Notes under the pieces: generated by a model | What the model was told of the DNA's origin: nothing | The model's database searches: none | The model's input: only the letters and a program-made list of their open reading frames with translations | In this document: positions 1-8,916 of the stretch, piece after piece | Numbering within the stretch: the first letter of the stretch is position 1 | Layout: each line of letters opens with the position of its first letter | Position numbers and translations under genes: made by a program | Source: Lysinibacillus fusiformis | GTDB taxonomy: Bacteria > Bacillota > Bacilli > Bacillales_A > Planococcaceae | Assembly: GCF_002845985.1 (NCBI RefSeq) | Contig: NZ_PDFK01000001.1 | Span: forward strand, 248,001-312,000 | Length of the DNA: 64,000 bases | Direction of reading: 5' to 3'

Positions 1-169
1 TTTCCTATTTTAAGCGATTATTTTACATAAACTACCAAAATGAATATTAAAAATATTCTATTTCCATTGTTTTTTTTGAAAATTAAGACGGTAATTTTAG
101 CAAAAAAGATAATATATTGATAAATAATTTCTAATTTATTCAAATCAACCCCTTTTTTTCTACATAAAA

Positions 170-199
170 AAAGCCTTACTACAATAGTAATTAGGCTTT
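170..199 (-). terminator. Terminator after the TetR gene
   Basis: An imperfect hairpin (aagcct...aggctt, with inner tact/agta pairing) lies just beyond the TetR stop codon. On the minus strand it is followed by a run of T, the form of an intrinsic terminator. Confidence 0.55.
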
Positions 200-206
200 A
201 TTATCC

Positions 207-794
207 CTATTTTAATAATTTCACAATACTATTCAAACAGGTTTCTTTATAAAATTTATGTTGTTCTTCTAAATCACAAGTTAACCATTGTATTAACGAA
301 CCATCAATCATTGCTCTCATCATTTTTGCAGAGGCTAAGGAATCAATGTTTGGGCTAAACACACCTTCCCTTTTTCCTAATTCAATAATTTCTTGACCAA
401 TTCCCCAGCAATTCTCATAAAATTTTAAGTTGATTCTTTTATAATCCTCATTGCCGTTTGCCTTGGCTAAAAAATCTAAATAGACTCTGTAAAACTTTTT
501 ATTATCTTGGGGTGACACAAAAACAGCGTTTAAGTAGGCTTGAAGCTTTTCTATAGCTGTTTGATATTTGCCTATTTCTTGTATTTCAACACTATAGATT
601 TTGCTCGTAGTGGATTCCAGTAATGCCAATAATATATTTTGTTTACTTGTAAAGTAGTAGTGAACTACCCCTTTTGAAACATTGGCATGATCGGCTATGT
701 CTTGTAGTGTAACTTTATCATAACCTAACTTTGAAACAGCATTAAAGGCTGCTTTCATAATTTGTTTTTTACGTTCTTCCTCTTTCTTTTTCAT
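207..794 (-). CDS. TetR/AcrR family transcriptional regulator
   Basis: A 195-residue TetR-type repressor. The N-terminal three-helix HTH is seen in TLQDIADHANVSKGVVHYYF, about residues 30-50, followed by a helical ligand-binding region without a recognisable family signature. I place the start at the ATG at 794 because GGAGG lies 5 nt before it; a longer reading would need a TTG at 818 with no ribosome site. It is divergent from the quinone oxidoreductase at 1127, about 330 bp away. A TGACCGGTCA palindrome near that gene is a candidate operator, so this is probably the local regulator of that enzyme. The ligand is unknown. Confidence 0.88.
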   Translation of the reverse strand: MKKKEEERKKQIMKAAFNAVSKLGYDKVTLQDIADHANVSKGVVHYYFTSKQNILLALLESTTSKIYSVEIQEIGKYQTAIEKLQAYLNAVFVSPQDNKKFYRVYLDFLAKANGNEDYKRINLKFYENCWGIGQEIIELGKREGVFSPNIDSLASAKMMRAMIDGSLIQWLTCDLEEQHKFYKETCLNSIVKLLK

Positions 795-818
795 AGATGC
801 CTCCGGTGATTTAATCAA

Positions 819-1062
819 TTACGCCTTAGTGTAATTGCCGCTGACGCTTCGCTTGTACGCGAAGAAACAATGCATCCAGATTTTTTTGATTTTGCTCGAA
901 AGCTCATTTCTAAAAACTGTGACATCCGCTGGCGGCTTTATGAGGATTCAACGGCTATCTCCCATTATAAATGAGAGGGATTTCTGTACATAACAATACA
1001 AAAACATATACTGAATCAAGTTAAAGCTATTATACAGGAAGAATAGGTAAACTCCAATTTTA
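819..1062. other. Divergent intergenic region
   Basis: No gene is visible. There is a short hairpin (cttcgc at 847-852 with gcgaag at 859-864). The stretch holds the promoter region of the TetR gene, but I could not assign its -35/-10 boxes with confidence. Confidence 0.4.
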
Positions 1063-1064
1063 TA

Positions 1065-1093
1065 TTGACCGGTCAGAATAATTTTGTTACTGT
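1065..1093 (+). promoter_or_regulatory. Candidate TetR operator overlapping a promoter
   Basis: TGACCGGTCA at 1066-1075 is a perfect 10-bp palindrome. It overlaps TTGACC (1065-1070), a good -35, with a weak -10 (TACTGT) 17 nt downstream at 1088-1093. A repressor bound here would block the oxidoreductase promoter. The half-site TGACC resembles operators of several TetR regulators. Assignment to the TetR gene at 207-794 is inferred from proximity. Confidence 0.5.
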
Positions 1094-1126
1094 TTATTGG
1101 AATTAAATGATAAGGGGATGTTTACT

Positions 1127-2119
1127 ATGACAATAGGAAGTTTTAAAGCGTTAGTTGTCAATCAAGAGGAAGAATTTACAGTTAAAGTAAACGAATTGAC
1201 ATTAGCAGACCTACCACAAGGTGAGGTATTAATTAAGATTCATTATTCAAGCATTAATTATAAAGATAGTCTTGCTTCTATTCCTGATGGTAAAATCGTT
1301 ACTTCCTATCCTTTTGTTCCTGGTATTGATTTAGCTGGAGTCGTTGTTTCCTCTGAAGACCCTCGCTTTAACGAAGGTGATGAGGTCATTGCGACTAGCT
1401 ATGAAATAGGGGTCTCCCATTTTGGTGGTTTTAGTGAATATGCTCGTATCCCTGCTAAATGGATTGTGCCTCTTCCAAAAGGGCTTTCGCTCAAGGAAGC
1501 AATGGTAATTGGTACTGCAGGATTTACGGCTGCATTGTCTATCAAAAAATTAGAGGACAATGGCATTAACCCTGAAAAAGGAAAAATTCTTGTTACTGGC
1601 GCAACAGGTGGTGTCGGTAGTTTTGCGGTCTCTATTCTTTCAACACTTGGTTATCAAGTAGAAGCAAGCACAGGAAAAAAAGCTGAACAGGACTTTTTAA
1701 ATAATCTTGGGGCTACTTCAATCATTACTCGGGAAGAAGTTTATGATGGGAAGATTAGAGCATTAGGTAAACAAAAATGGGCGGCTGCTGTTGATTCTGT
1801 TGGCGGAGAGCCACTCGCCTCTTTATTAAGTCAAATTCAATACGGAGGTGCTGTTGCGATTAGTGGTTTAACTGCAGGCACACAGCTTCCTACAAGTGTC
1901 TTCCCCTTCATTTTAAGAGGGGTAAATTTACTTGGAATTGATTCTGTTTATTGTCCAATGGATATTCGCTTAAACATCTGGCAGCGCCTTGCGACAGATT
2001 TTAAACCAGCAAACCTTGACAATTTCATTCAGCAAGAAGTCACATTACAGCAACTTCCAAATGTTTTACCTCTTTTACTAAAAGGTCAAGCAAGAGGAAG
2101 AATTCTTGTTACTTTATAA
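1127..2119 (+). CDS. YhdH/YhfP-family NADPH:quinone oxidoreductase (acrylyl-CoA reductase-like)
   Basis: A 330-residue zinc-independent medium-chain reductase of the YhdH/AcuI/YhfP branch. The N-terminal catalytic fold has SSINYKDSLA near residue 45 and FVPGIDLAGVV. The Rossmann half has the nucleotide loop VTGATGGVGS (about 155-165), typical of NADPH-dependent members, and lacks the zinc ligands of alcohol dehydrogenases. Family members reduce acrylyl-CoA or quinone-like enones; the substrate here is unknown. The ATG at 1127 is chosen because AAGGGG lies 9 nt upstream; earlier TTG (1097) and ATG (1118) codons sit at or before that site. Probably controlled by the divergent TetR regulator. 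Confidence 0.88.
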   Translation: MTIGSFKALVVNQEEEFTVKVNELTLADLPQGEVLIKIHYSSINYKDSLASIPDGKIVTSYPFVPGIDLAGVVVSSEDPRFNEGDEVIATSYEIGVSHFGGFSEYARIPAKWIVPLPKGLSLKEAMVIGTAGFTAALSIKKLEDNGINPEKGKILVTGATGGVGSFAVSILSTLGYQVEASTGKKAEQDFLNNLGATSIITREEVYDGKIRALGKQKWAAAVDSVGGEPLASLLSQIQYGGAVAISGLTAGTQLPTSVFPFILRGVNLLGIDSVYCPMDIRLNIWQRLATDFKPANLDNFIQQEVTLQQLPNVLPLLLKGQARGRILVTL

Positions 2120-2213
2120 GCTATTCGACTTAAATTTTAAAAGGTTTGATACACTATCTCATTTCCCTTTTTATTTCCCAGAAAATATTGATAGTCTTCA
2201 TCAATGATACAAA

Positions 2214-2248
2214 GGCTACTACGCATATAAAGCGTGGTAGCTTTTTTT
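2214..2248 (+). terminator. Intrinsic terminator of the oxidoreductase gene
   Basis: GCTACTACGC (2214-2223) pairs with GCGTGGTAGC (2232-2241) with one G-U pair, followed by a T run. Confidence 0.85.
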
Positions 2249-2429
2249 ATGGCTGACATCTCCCTGACATAATGGCCATTTATAGTAATTCATGAACGAC
2301 CCACTTGCTCACTTTAGACAAATTCAGACGATAATGTTTGTCTAATTTATCATTAACGAGCATACCCATAGAGTATGTAGGCAGCATTTTGGGAACTGAA
2401 AACCATAATCAACTTTTGGAGATGATCAT
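2249..2429 (+). promoter_or_regulatory. Upstream region of the acyltransferase gene
   Basis: A 9-bp inverted repeat, TTAGACAAA (2314-2322) and TTTGTCTAA (2337-2345), lies about 90 bp before the start codon. It may be an operator. The ribosome site TTGGAG lies 9-10 nt before the ATG at 2430. No promoter could be fixed. Confidence 0.35.
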
Positions 2430-3557
2430 ATGAAGCGAGCACATATCAATGAATTAAATATTACGCGTGCATTAGCCATTCTTGCTGTACTCCTCATCCA
2501 TTCTACTAGTACACCTGTTACAGCATTATCTAATGAGTCAAAATTTTATCCACTATATGTATTTCTCAATATTTTTCCCAAATTCGCTGTTCCTGTTTTT
2601 ATTTTCTTAAGCGGATTCGTTTTATTTTACAACTATATACAAAAAGAACTCACGAAAGAGCTTATCATTCGTTTTTATAAAAAAAGAGTGACACAAATAC
2701 TCGTCCCTTATCTCTTTTTTTCAATTTTTTATTATACAGCCATGCAATTTTATGTGACACATGATTTAGTATCCACATGGCATGCTTTATTTAGTGTTGA
2801 ATTTCTCGAAAAACTATTAATAGGAAAAGCGTACACTCATTTATATTATATTTTTATTATTGTACAGTTCTATCTTATATTCCCTTTATTCTTATATGTT
2901 TTAAAGAAAAAGCCAGCCCTATCTCCTCATCTAATTTGGATTGGCTTCGTTCTTCAATGGGCCTTTATTCTATTAAATGCAGAGTTTTGGCAGTATCCCT
3001 ATAGAGGGAGTATTTCTTTCTCTTATATTTGCTATTTTTTAGCTGGTGCATTTTTAGGTATTTATTTTGAAAAATATAAAGGATGGCTTCAATTAAAAAA
3101 AGGAAATTTTCCTATCCCCCTCCTTTTTATATGGTGTGTAGGGCTATTATCTACTATCTATAATGTTTATTTATATTACTATGTTTTTTCGTCACAAACC
3201 TATTTAGTGAACAGCACCATATTTGAACTAGTTTTTCAGCTCCAATCTTTAACAGCCTGTATCGTCTTATTACAGCTTTCTTATTGGATCTATAATAAAT
3301 GGAACCATGCATGGGTCAACGGTTTCATAAACTTAGGAGTAGTATCATTTGGCGTCTATCTATTGCATCCATTTTTCCTTTTCCTTTACAGACAAATTAG
3401 TACTGGCGGCAATAGTGTCCTCTATCACCTATGGAGTGCTGGCGGCTTTATCTTTGCTCTATTTATTACATGGATGATTGTGCTGTTAATGGGCAGATTT
3501 TTCAAATACCATTGGATTGCTTTTGGGCCTATTCCGCAAAAGTTCCCTTATAAATAA
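2430..3557 (+). CDS. Membrane acyltransferase 3 family protein (OafA/YrhL type)
   Basis: A 375-residue polytopic membrane protein with about ten hydrophobic segments. It opens with the typical acyltransferase-3 motif: NITRALAILAVLLIHS carries the family's R-x10-H spacing, the histidine being the presumed catalytic residue. Members transfer acetyl or other acyl groups from the cytoplasm to cell-surface sugars, peptidoglycan or secondary wall polymers. It sits next to an S-layer gene, so wall-polymer modification (some SLH domains need pyruvylated or acetylated polymer) is a reasonable but unproven idea. It lacks the C-terminal SGNH domain of longer OafA proteins. It appears monocistronic and convergent with the S-layer gene. 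Confidence 0.85.
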   Translation: MKRAHINELNITRALAILAVLLIHSTSTPVTALSNESKFYPLYVFLNIFPKFAVPVFIFLSGFVLFYNYIQKELTKELIIRFYKKRVTQILVPYLFFSIFYYTAMQFYVTHDLVSTWHALFSVEFLEKLLIGKAYTHLYYIFIIVQFYLIFPLFLYVLKKKPALSPHLIWIGFVLQWAFILLNAEFWQYPYRGSISFSYICYFLAGAFLGIYFEKYKGWLQLKKGNFPIPLLFIWCVGLLSTIYNVYLYYYVFSSQTYLVNSTIFELVFQLQSLTACIVLLQLSYWIYNKWNHAWVNGFINLGVVSFGVYLLHPFFLFLYRQISTGGNSVLYHLWSAGGFIFALFITWMIVLLMGRFFKYHWIAFGPIPQKFPYK

Positions 3558-3585
3558 AATTCATAGATTATCATAAAACTAAAAA

Positions 3586-3609
3586 CCCTGTAGAGATATC
3601 TCTACAGGG
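3586..3609. terminator. Bidirectional terminator between convergent genes
   Basis: CCCTGTAGAG/CTCTACAGGG forms a perfect 10-bp stem with an ATAT loop. An A run lies on the left and T-rich sequence on the right, so it can serve both the acyltransferase and the S-layer gene. Confidence 0.85.
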
Positions 3610-3632
3610 CTTCTTATAATTGACAGGTTGAA

Positions 3633-6119
3633 TTATTTTGAAATAGAACCGTCTTTTACTTTATTGTTATTCACATCAGCTAAGTTAGTTGATTTGAATT
3701 CTACTACAATGCTATCTGTTAAAACATATTGATCTTTAGTTGTCACTTTAAGTTTACCGTTTTCTACAACAGCAGCAGTAATTTTCACAGTAGAGCCAGC
3801 AATTTTCACTGTTAAACCTGTTGGTGTAGCTTCATTTACAATACTTTCAGAGAAGTCTACGATAAATGTTTTATTATCTACTACTGTTACTTGAGAAGCT
3901 ACAGGGACAATATTTTCTTTCAGTGTTACTTGAGTTGTAGCTTTCCCATTTTTAAGTGTATTTCCTTTTGTATCAACTACATTTTTAGCTTCAAGTACAT
4001 AATTACCATTAGCAGTAATAGAACCTTCAGGTAAAGTGAATCGTACTTTTTTAGTACCATCTACAAATTGAAGTTGAGTTCCAGCAGGTAGCTCTTTTCC
4101 GCCAAGTGTGTAGTTAGCAGCATTTGTTGCTGTAGCAGTCACATCTGTAGCATATTCAACAGTGAATACATTGTTATTTGTTACAACAACTGGTGTAGCT
4201 CCAAATACTAATGAATCTGTAGGTGTTTCAGGTGTAGCTTCGAACGTTCCAGTTGTAACATTAAATGTAATCGTCTCTGCAGTCACGTTTTTAGATAAAT
4301 CTTTCACTGCTCCAGCAGATAATTCAAATGTGTATGTTGAATTGCTATCTAAATCAATGTCAACTTTAACTGTGTTTTTCTCTGCACCCTCAATTTTGCC
4401 ATTACCATCTACATCGTAACCAGTACCTTTAACGTCTTTTACCGCTATTTCTTTTCCAGCAGTGTAAGCAATACCGTTCTGAGTTTTAATTGTTAAAATA
4501 CCATCTACTTTGACAGGCTCACTAAAAGTAAGGTATAAAGCATCTACATCTGTAGTTACCTTCACATCATCAGCTACTAACATTTTTGTAGAAGCAGAGA
4601 CAAGTGTAGCAGGCGTTGTATCTTTAGTTAGAATAGCATTGAACTCAAATGCGTCTCCAGCATTTCCAGCTACATCTTTTTGTCCTTCTACTTTAATATT
4701 TGTATTAATAAATGTTGATGAACCTAACACTGCTTTCGCATCAATCGTGAATACAGTTTTATCAGCTACATCTTTCAAATCAGCATCTTTTAAGTAGAAA
4801 ACAGTTGATCCTACAGTTACTTTCGCATACCCTTCAACTGAAGCATCAGCATCTACAACAAATTTTTGTTTCATTAATTCTTCTGAGAAATCAAACGTAA
4901 TTTCTGTACCGTTTACAGCTGTTGAAACAGTTGGTTTTGAATTATCTACATCTGCTTTAGCAACTGTGAAGTTCACAGCGATAGGATTCGCGATATTATT
5001 CGCGAAATCAGTGGCACCAACAATATCTACTTTATAAGTTTGCTCAGCTGTCAATCCAGTAATTGTTAATTTTTTACCAGATAAAGTATAGCGATCTTTT
5101 GACAGTTCAGTACCATTTAAGCTTACTGTTCCTTCATTTTGTACAAGCTCATCGAAAGTGATCACTGCTGTAGTACCTTTTGCTTCTACAGTATTCACAC
5201 TAACAGGTGTTGTATCTGCAAAAGTTAATAAATTGTTAAATTCTTCAGTTAAAACTTTAGCATCTGCTTTTGTTTTGACTGGTTTTACAGTCACTTTTCC
5301 GTTAGTTAATTTTAACTCCTTATCAGTCGTTAAAGTAACAGACATGCCGTCTTCAGCCACTACTGCACTTGTGATAGCTACGCCTTCAATAGCATACTTC
5401 GTTGTGATTGCCGCATCTTTTGCATCAACAGCTGTGTTGAATTTTACTTCAAGCTCTTTTGCATTTAACCCTTTTACAGATGCTACAGCTGGTGTTACCT
5501 CTTTCACAGTTGCATCAATTGTACGTTTTACCATAGTAGCGAATTCTTCACGGCTGATTTTATCTTGTGGTGCTAATAATGAACCTTTACCATTGATTAC
5601 GCCGTTGTCAACAGCCGTTTCTAAGTAAGATACAGCCCATTTAGAAGCTTTCGAAGCATCTGCGAATTGGCTAAGGTCTGCTTTACCTGTTAATTGGTAG
5701 CCTTGTACGATAACTTTCGCAGCTTGTTCTCTTGTTAATTGAGCTTTAGGTTCAAATCTGCCATTACCCATACCATCAAATAATTCTGGTGAAGTTGCAA
5801 GTACTGCATTATAGAACCAGTCATTTTCATCAACATCTGAAAAATCTTCTGTTCCTGTAGCTTTTAAATCTAAAGCTTTTGATAAAATTTCAGCAGCTTC
5901 TGCACGAGTAAGCGTACCAGCTGGGTTGAAGTTCCCTTTTTCATCACCTTGGATGTAGCCTTTGTCAGTTAAAAATTGTACAGCTTCTTTTGCCCAAGAT
6001 GAAATGCTATCTGCATCATTAAATTCGGCAGCCGATGCTACTGGTACGATTGCTGATGCTACAAGTGCTGCTGTTGCAGTAGTTGCGAAAAATTTACGAC
6101 CTTTGTTTTGTTTCTTCAT
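3633..6119 (-). CDS. S-layer protein with three N-terminal SLH domains
   Basis: An 828-residue secreted surface protein. A signal peptide (positive KKQNKGRK, hydrophobic core, cleavage near ASA/A at about 30) precedes three SLH domains at about 32-80, 92-140 and 150-200; each has the family's late TRAEA/TREQA/SREEF motif. SLH domains bind secondary cell-wall polymer. The rest is Ig-like beta-sandwich repeats rich in Thr, Val, Lys and Asp, with few or no Cys, as in S-layer proteins. It is shorter than Lysinibacillus SbpA-type proteins (over 1000 residues), so it may be a secondary or silent S-layer gene. GGAGG lies 9 nt before the ATG. It appears monocistronic with a long AT-rich upstream region. 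Confidence 0.9.
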   Translation of the reverse strand: MKKQNKGRKFFATTATAALVASAIVPVASAAEFNDADSISSWAKEAVQFLTDKGYIQGDEKGNFNPAGTLTRAEAAEILSKALDLKATGTEDFSDVDENDWFYNAVLATSPELFDGMGNGRFEPKAQLTREQAAKVIVQGYQLTGKADLSQFADASKASKWAVSYLETAVDNGVINGKGSLLAPQDKISREEFATMVKRTIDATVKEVTPAVASVKGLNAKELEVKFNTAVDAKDAAITTKYAIEGVAITSAVVAEDGMSVTLTTDKELKLTNGKVTVKPVKTKADAKVLTEEFNNLLTFADTTPVSVNTVEAKGTTAVITFDELVQNEGTVSLNGTELSKDRYTLSGKKLTITGLTAEQTYKVDIVGATDFANNIANPIAVNFTVAKADVDNSKPTVSTAVNGTEITFDFSEELMKQKFVVDADASVEGYAKVTVGSTVFYLKDADLKDVADKTVFTIDAKAVLGSSTFINTNIKVEGQKDVAGNAGDAFEFNAILTKDTTPATLVSASTKMLVADDVKVTTDVDALYLTFSEPVKVDGILTIKTQNGIAYTAGKEIAVKDVKGTGYDVDGNGKIEGAEKNTVKVDIDLDSNSTYTFELSAGAVKDLSKNVTAETITFNVTTGTFEATPETPTDSLVFGATPVVVTNNNVFTVEYATDVTATATNAANYTLGGKELPAGTQLQFVDGTKKVRFTLPEGSITANGNYVLEAKNVVDTKGNTLKNGKATTQVTLKENIVPVASQVTVVDNKTFIVDFSESIVNEATPTGLTVKIAGSTVKITAAVVENGKLKVTTKDQYVLTDSIVVEFKSTNLADVNNNKVKDGSISK

Positions 6120-6774
6120 AGTATATTCCTCCAGAATTCTAATAAATTATATTATTCTGTGAGAACAATATTATCGCGCTATTCAATTGTTAAAATATGT
6201 ATAAATTGTTCTCGCAAATAATAATTACAACCAATTATAGGGAAAGCAAACTTCTAAATTTACCAAGATTAAATATCCCAATCAAACTGTAATTTGCTTT
6301 ACAAGACAATAATATAACTAGATTACCAATAAATAAACGCTAAAAATAAGGTAATTTTACTACTAGATTGGTTATATAGGTAATCTTTTCATAGAAAATT
6401 TCTATAATATAGAAAAATAGATAGAATAGGCATAAAGTTCACCTACTTAAAGGGATTATATGTAATCAGTTCTTTTTCATTTACATTTGTTTTATTACTT
6501 TCTTAATATAATAGCTGAACAAAATTAAAGCTCTATCAGTGTTAAATTCTAGGTTAATAATTAGTTGATTGCTAAAATTATTTTGTCTAAATCGATTAAA
6601 TGAATATTAACCCCAGTCCCCTAAACTTTATTCACAAAAATATTTAAAAGCTATTTTCTATCATCAACTAACTATCTCGCATTTTTTAGCAATATTATTT
6701 AAAAACGGAGCAAGGAACAGTAATAGAAGTGTGCTTAAACTGTATCTGCTGCTTTTCTAATTTTAAAACAATAA
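6120..6774 (-). promoter_or_regulatory. Long AT-rich upstream region of the S-layer gene
   Basis: No gene is visible. A 9-bp inverted repeat, GAGAACAAT (6161-6169) and ATTGTTCTC (6205-6213), lies in the probable mRNA leader and could form a stabilising stem-loop, as reported for long-lived S-layer messages in general. A possible promoter, TTGATT-17-TAAATT, reads toward the gene further upstream (about 6255-6285), but other AT-rich hexamers fit nearly as well. Confidence 0.4.
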
Positions 6775-6813
6775 AGCCATCTGACACCAATTCAATATCG
6801 GTATCAGATGGCT
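6775..6813 (-). terminator. Terminator of the broken small gene
   Basis: AGCCATCTGACACC (6775-6788) pairs with GGTATCAGATGGCT (6800-6813) with one mismatch. On the minus strand it is followed by TTATTGTTTT. It overlaps the stop codon of the relic at 6812. Confidence 0.75.
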
Positions 6814-7013
6814 ATATCTTCTTATTTATAATGACAGGGCGAACGACTATTACACAATGTTCATCCTTTAAAGCAGTTTGACGACCAGCAATTTTGCTCC
6901 AGTGAGTAACTTCATCTTCACTAATATTTTGCTGCTTCAGACGGTGGATTTAAAGCGTCTTTTAGTTGATCGTCAGTTACATCATAGTCATAAAATTTAG
7001 CGTTATAATACAA
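6812..7013 (-). pseudogene. Frameshifted small gene, function unknown
   Basis: Read on the minus strand from a TTG at 7013 (TGGAG just upstream), the sequence encodes YYNAKFYDYDVTDDQLKDAL and then needs a one-base shift in an AAA run (6949-6951). It continues as IHRLKQQNISEDEVTHWSKI to a TAG at 6812-6814, about 66 residues in all. Both halves look like real protein, and a terminator follows at once. I do not recognise the family. It is either a recent pseudogene or a sequencing error in a homopolymer. Confidence 0.45.
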
Positions 7014-7103
7014 GAAACTCCATTAAACTAAGGTATGTTGTCGCCTTGGCTAAACCACTACATCCGTGGGAGCGCTTCGATGATGTATATGATTGAGCCT
7101 TTG

Positions 7104-8009
7104 TTATTGTGCCAGAATAAATGATTCAACAATGGTAGCTAATGCTTGAATGGTATCGTAGCTGTCACCTGGAAATTCCGCTTGGGCAAAATCAACTTGA
7201 AGTTCTTCACAAATTTTTTGACATTCACTTCCGATTTCAAAATAGGATTCAATATCCGCAGAAAGTGAAAGGAGTTCACATGTGATAAAACCTTGAGCAC
7301 CTTCTGCATGTAATGTTTTAATCTTTTCCTTTACATCTGGAGCAAGCCAGTCACCTTTGCCATGACCACTTCGATAGGTAATATGCCAGTTATCAATTTG
7401 AGCAGCTTTTGAGATGGCCTCTGCTAATTCGGAGAATTGGCGTACATACAGTTCATTACGTTCAGGATTAATTGGCTGACTATGCACGGTATATAAAACA
7501 TGAGTGTGCGTTCGTTTTTCAGTGGAAATCCATTCATAGGCACGATGAACACGATCTTTATAAACAGCAAGTAATTCTGTATTTAAATGCCAATTTTGAC
7601 CACTTATAATAGTAACATCATGAGAAGCTAGCAATGCACTTACTTCATCATGAAACGCAGCAGCACCTGAAGACATAATCGGATTTACAGGTAGCGTAAT
7701 AAAAGTTGAGATACCATCTTCAAGCATCGTGTTAACAACATCTGGAATGTAAGGTTCTGTATGTTTGTAAGCATTATATACTTTTACAGGCTGGGCTAAG
7801 CGTTGCTGTAAAGCATGTTCCAGCCCTTTAGCAATACGGCTCGTATTGGCTGCTAACGGATCAACACCACCTAATTTTTTAAATTGCGCTGTAATATTTT
7901 CAATCACATGAGGTGGTGGCGTTTTACCATTCATAATATGTGAAAAATAAGGTGTAACATCGTCTAAAGATTTTGGTGCGCCATAAGCGTAATAAATTAT
8001 ACCAATCAT
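7104..8009 (-). CDS. hemH: Ferrochelatase (HemH/CpfC) paralogue in a heme-uptake operon
   Basis: A 301-residue class II chelatase fold protein. Ferrochelatases insert Fe2+ into coproporphyrin III or protoporphyrin IX. The two catalytic positions of Bacillus HemH (His183, Glu264) appear kept: H176 in YTVHSQP and E254 in SADIESYFE. The N-terminal YYAYGAPKSLDDV matches the family's opening, and the length is normal (about 310). It is the last gene of the operon binding protein-permease-ATPase-ferrochelatase, about 120 bp after the ATPase, with AAAGGAG 9 nt before its ATG. No other heme-biosynthesis gene is nearby, so it is probably an iron-regulated second copy. It might act in coproheme synthesis, or in handling imported heme; the second is speculation. 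Confidence 0.85.
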   Translation of the reverse strand: MIGIIYYAYGAPKSLDDVTPYFSHIMNGKTPPPHVIENITAQFKKLGGVDPLAANTSRIAKGLEHALQQRLAQPVKVYNAYKHTEPYIPDVVNTMLEDGISTFITLPVNPIMSSGAAAFHDEVSALLASHDVTIISGQNWHLNTELLAVYKDRVHRAYEWISTEKRTHTHVLYTVHSQPINPERNELYVRQFSELAEAISKAAQIDNWHITYRSGHGKGDWLAPDVKEKIKTLHAEGAQGFITCELLSLSADIESYFEIGSECQKICEELQVDFAQAEFPGDSYDTIQALATIVESFILAQ

Positions 8010-8127
8010 TTTTATAAACTCCTTTACTTCAATGGAATAAGTTAATTTTATATGTGCTACAGATGCTTCATAAATTTCAAATTACTATTTCTAACAGAAG
8101 CATCTTGTGACCATAGAAAAAATACGT

Positions 8128-8916
8128 TCATTTACAAGAACTTGAACACAATTTTACTGGGGTAAAGACAGGATTTCCATGCTGCATATAAATTTCAGCA
8201 TCAATTTCAAAAATGGATTGAAACATTTCTTTACATATTACACAATGAGGTGAATCATCATAATGAATTTTCCCATTTTTTAGTACAATTAGACGTTTGC
8301 TATTTTGTGCAGCTTGGTTAATATCATGCAACACCATGATAACGGTCATATTGTATTTATGATTTAACTCTTTTACAAGCTCCATCACTTCTAATTGATG
8401 AGCAATATCTAGATATGTTGTTGGTTCATCTAATAGCAAAACTTTGGGATGCTGTGCTACAGTCATTGCAATCCAAGCACGTTGGCGTTCTCCTCCAGAC
8501 ATCGAAGGTAGTACCCGATTTTGCATGTGATTCAATCCAGTTACATCAATTGCCCAATCGACAATTTTTATATCCTCTTTTGACAGCGACGTTTTCCCTC
8601 CACTATGCGGATGACGCCCAAATTCAACTAACTCACGCACCGTTAAATCTAATTGATGATTATTCATTTGTGGGAGCATCGTTAATGTTTTAGCCACTTC
8701 TTTAGACTTCATTTCATGAATATTCCGCTCATCTAAATATACTGCCCCACTATTCGGCTTTAAAAGACGTGAAATTACACGTAATAAAGTTGATTTTCCC
8801 GAGCCATTTGGTCCTATTAAACTAACAACTTCTCCTTCATTGATTGTCAAGGAAATATCATCTAACTGGAAGTTGGTGAACTCATGTTGGTAATTGATAT
8901 GCTCAGTTCGTAGCAA
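8128..8916 (-). CDS. Heme ABC transporter ATP-binding protein (FecE/FhuC type)
   Basis: A 262-residue ABC ATPase energising import of heme or another iron chelate. Walker A is GPNGSGKS (35-42), Q-loop Q83, signature SGGER (140-144), Walker B VLLLDEPT (159-166), H-loop H197. It overlaps the permease gene by 14 nt. The start is a TTG at 8916 with AAGGGG 7 nt upstream. Unusual for the family are four cysteines near the C-terminus: C225 and C228 as CVIC, and C257 and C261 as CSSSC three residues before the end. They could bind metal or heme or respond to redox. Heme as substrate is inferred from isdG and NEAT genes next door. Confidence 0.88.
   Translation of the reverse strand: MLRTEHINYQHEFTNFQLDDISLTINEGEVVSLIGPNGSGKSTLLRVISRLLKPNSGAVYLDERNIHEMKSKEVAKTLTMLPQMNNHQLDLTVRELVEFGRHPHSGGKTSLSKEDIKIVDWAIDVTGLNHMQNRVLPSMSGGERQRAWIAMTVAQHPKVLLLDEPTTYLDIAHQLEVMELVKELNHKYNMTVIMVLHDINQAAQNSKRLIVLKNGKIHYDDSPHCVICKEMFQSIFEIDAEIYMQHGNPVFTPVKLCSSSCK

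Noticed and set aside
4162..5628. Long plus-strand frames opposite the S-layer gene
   Set aside because: They mirror the Thr/Val/Ser-rich S-layer code, have no ribosome sites and no family features; the minus-strand protein is clear.
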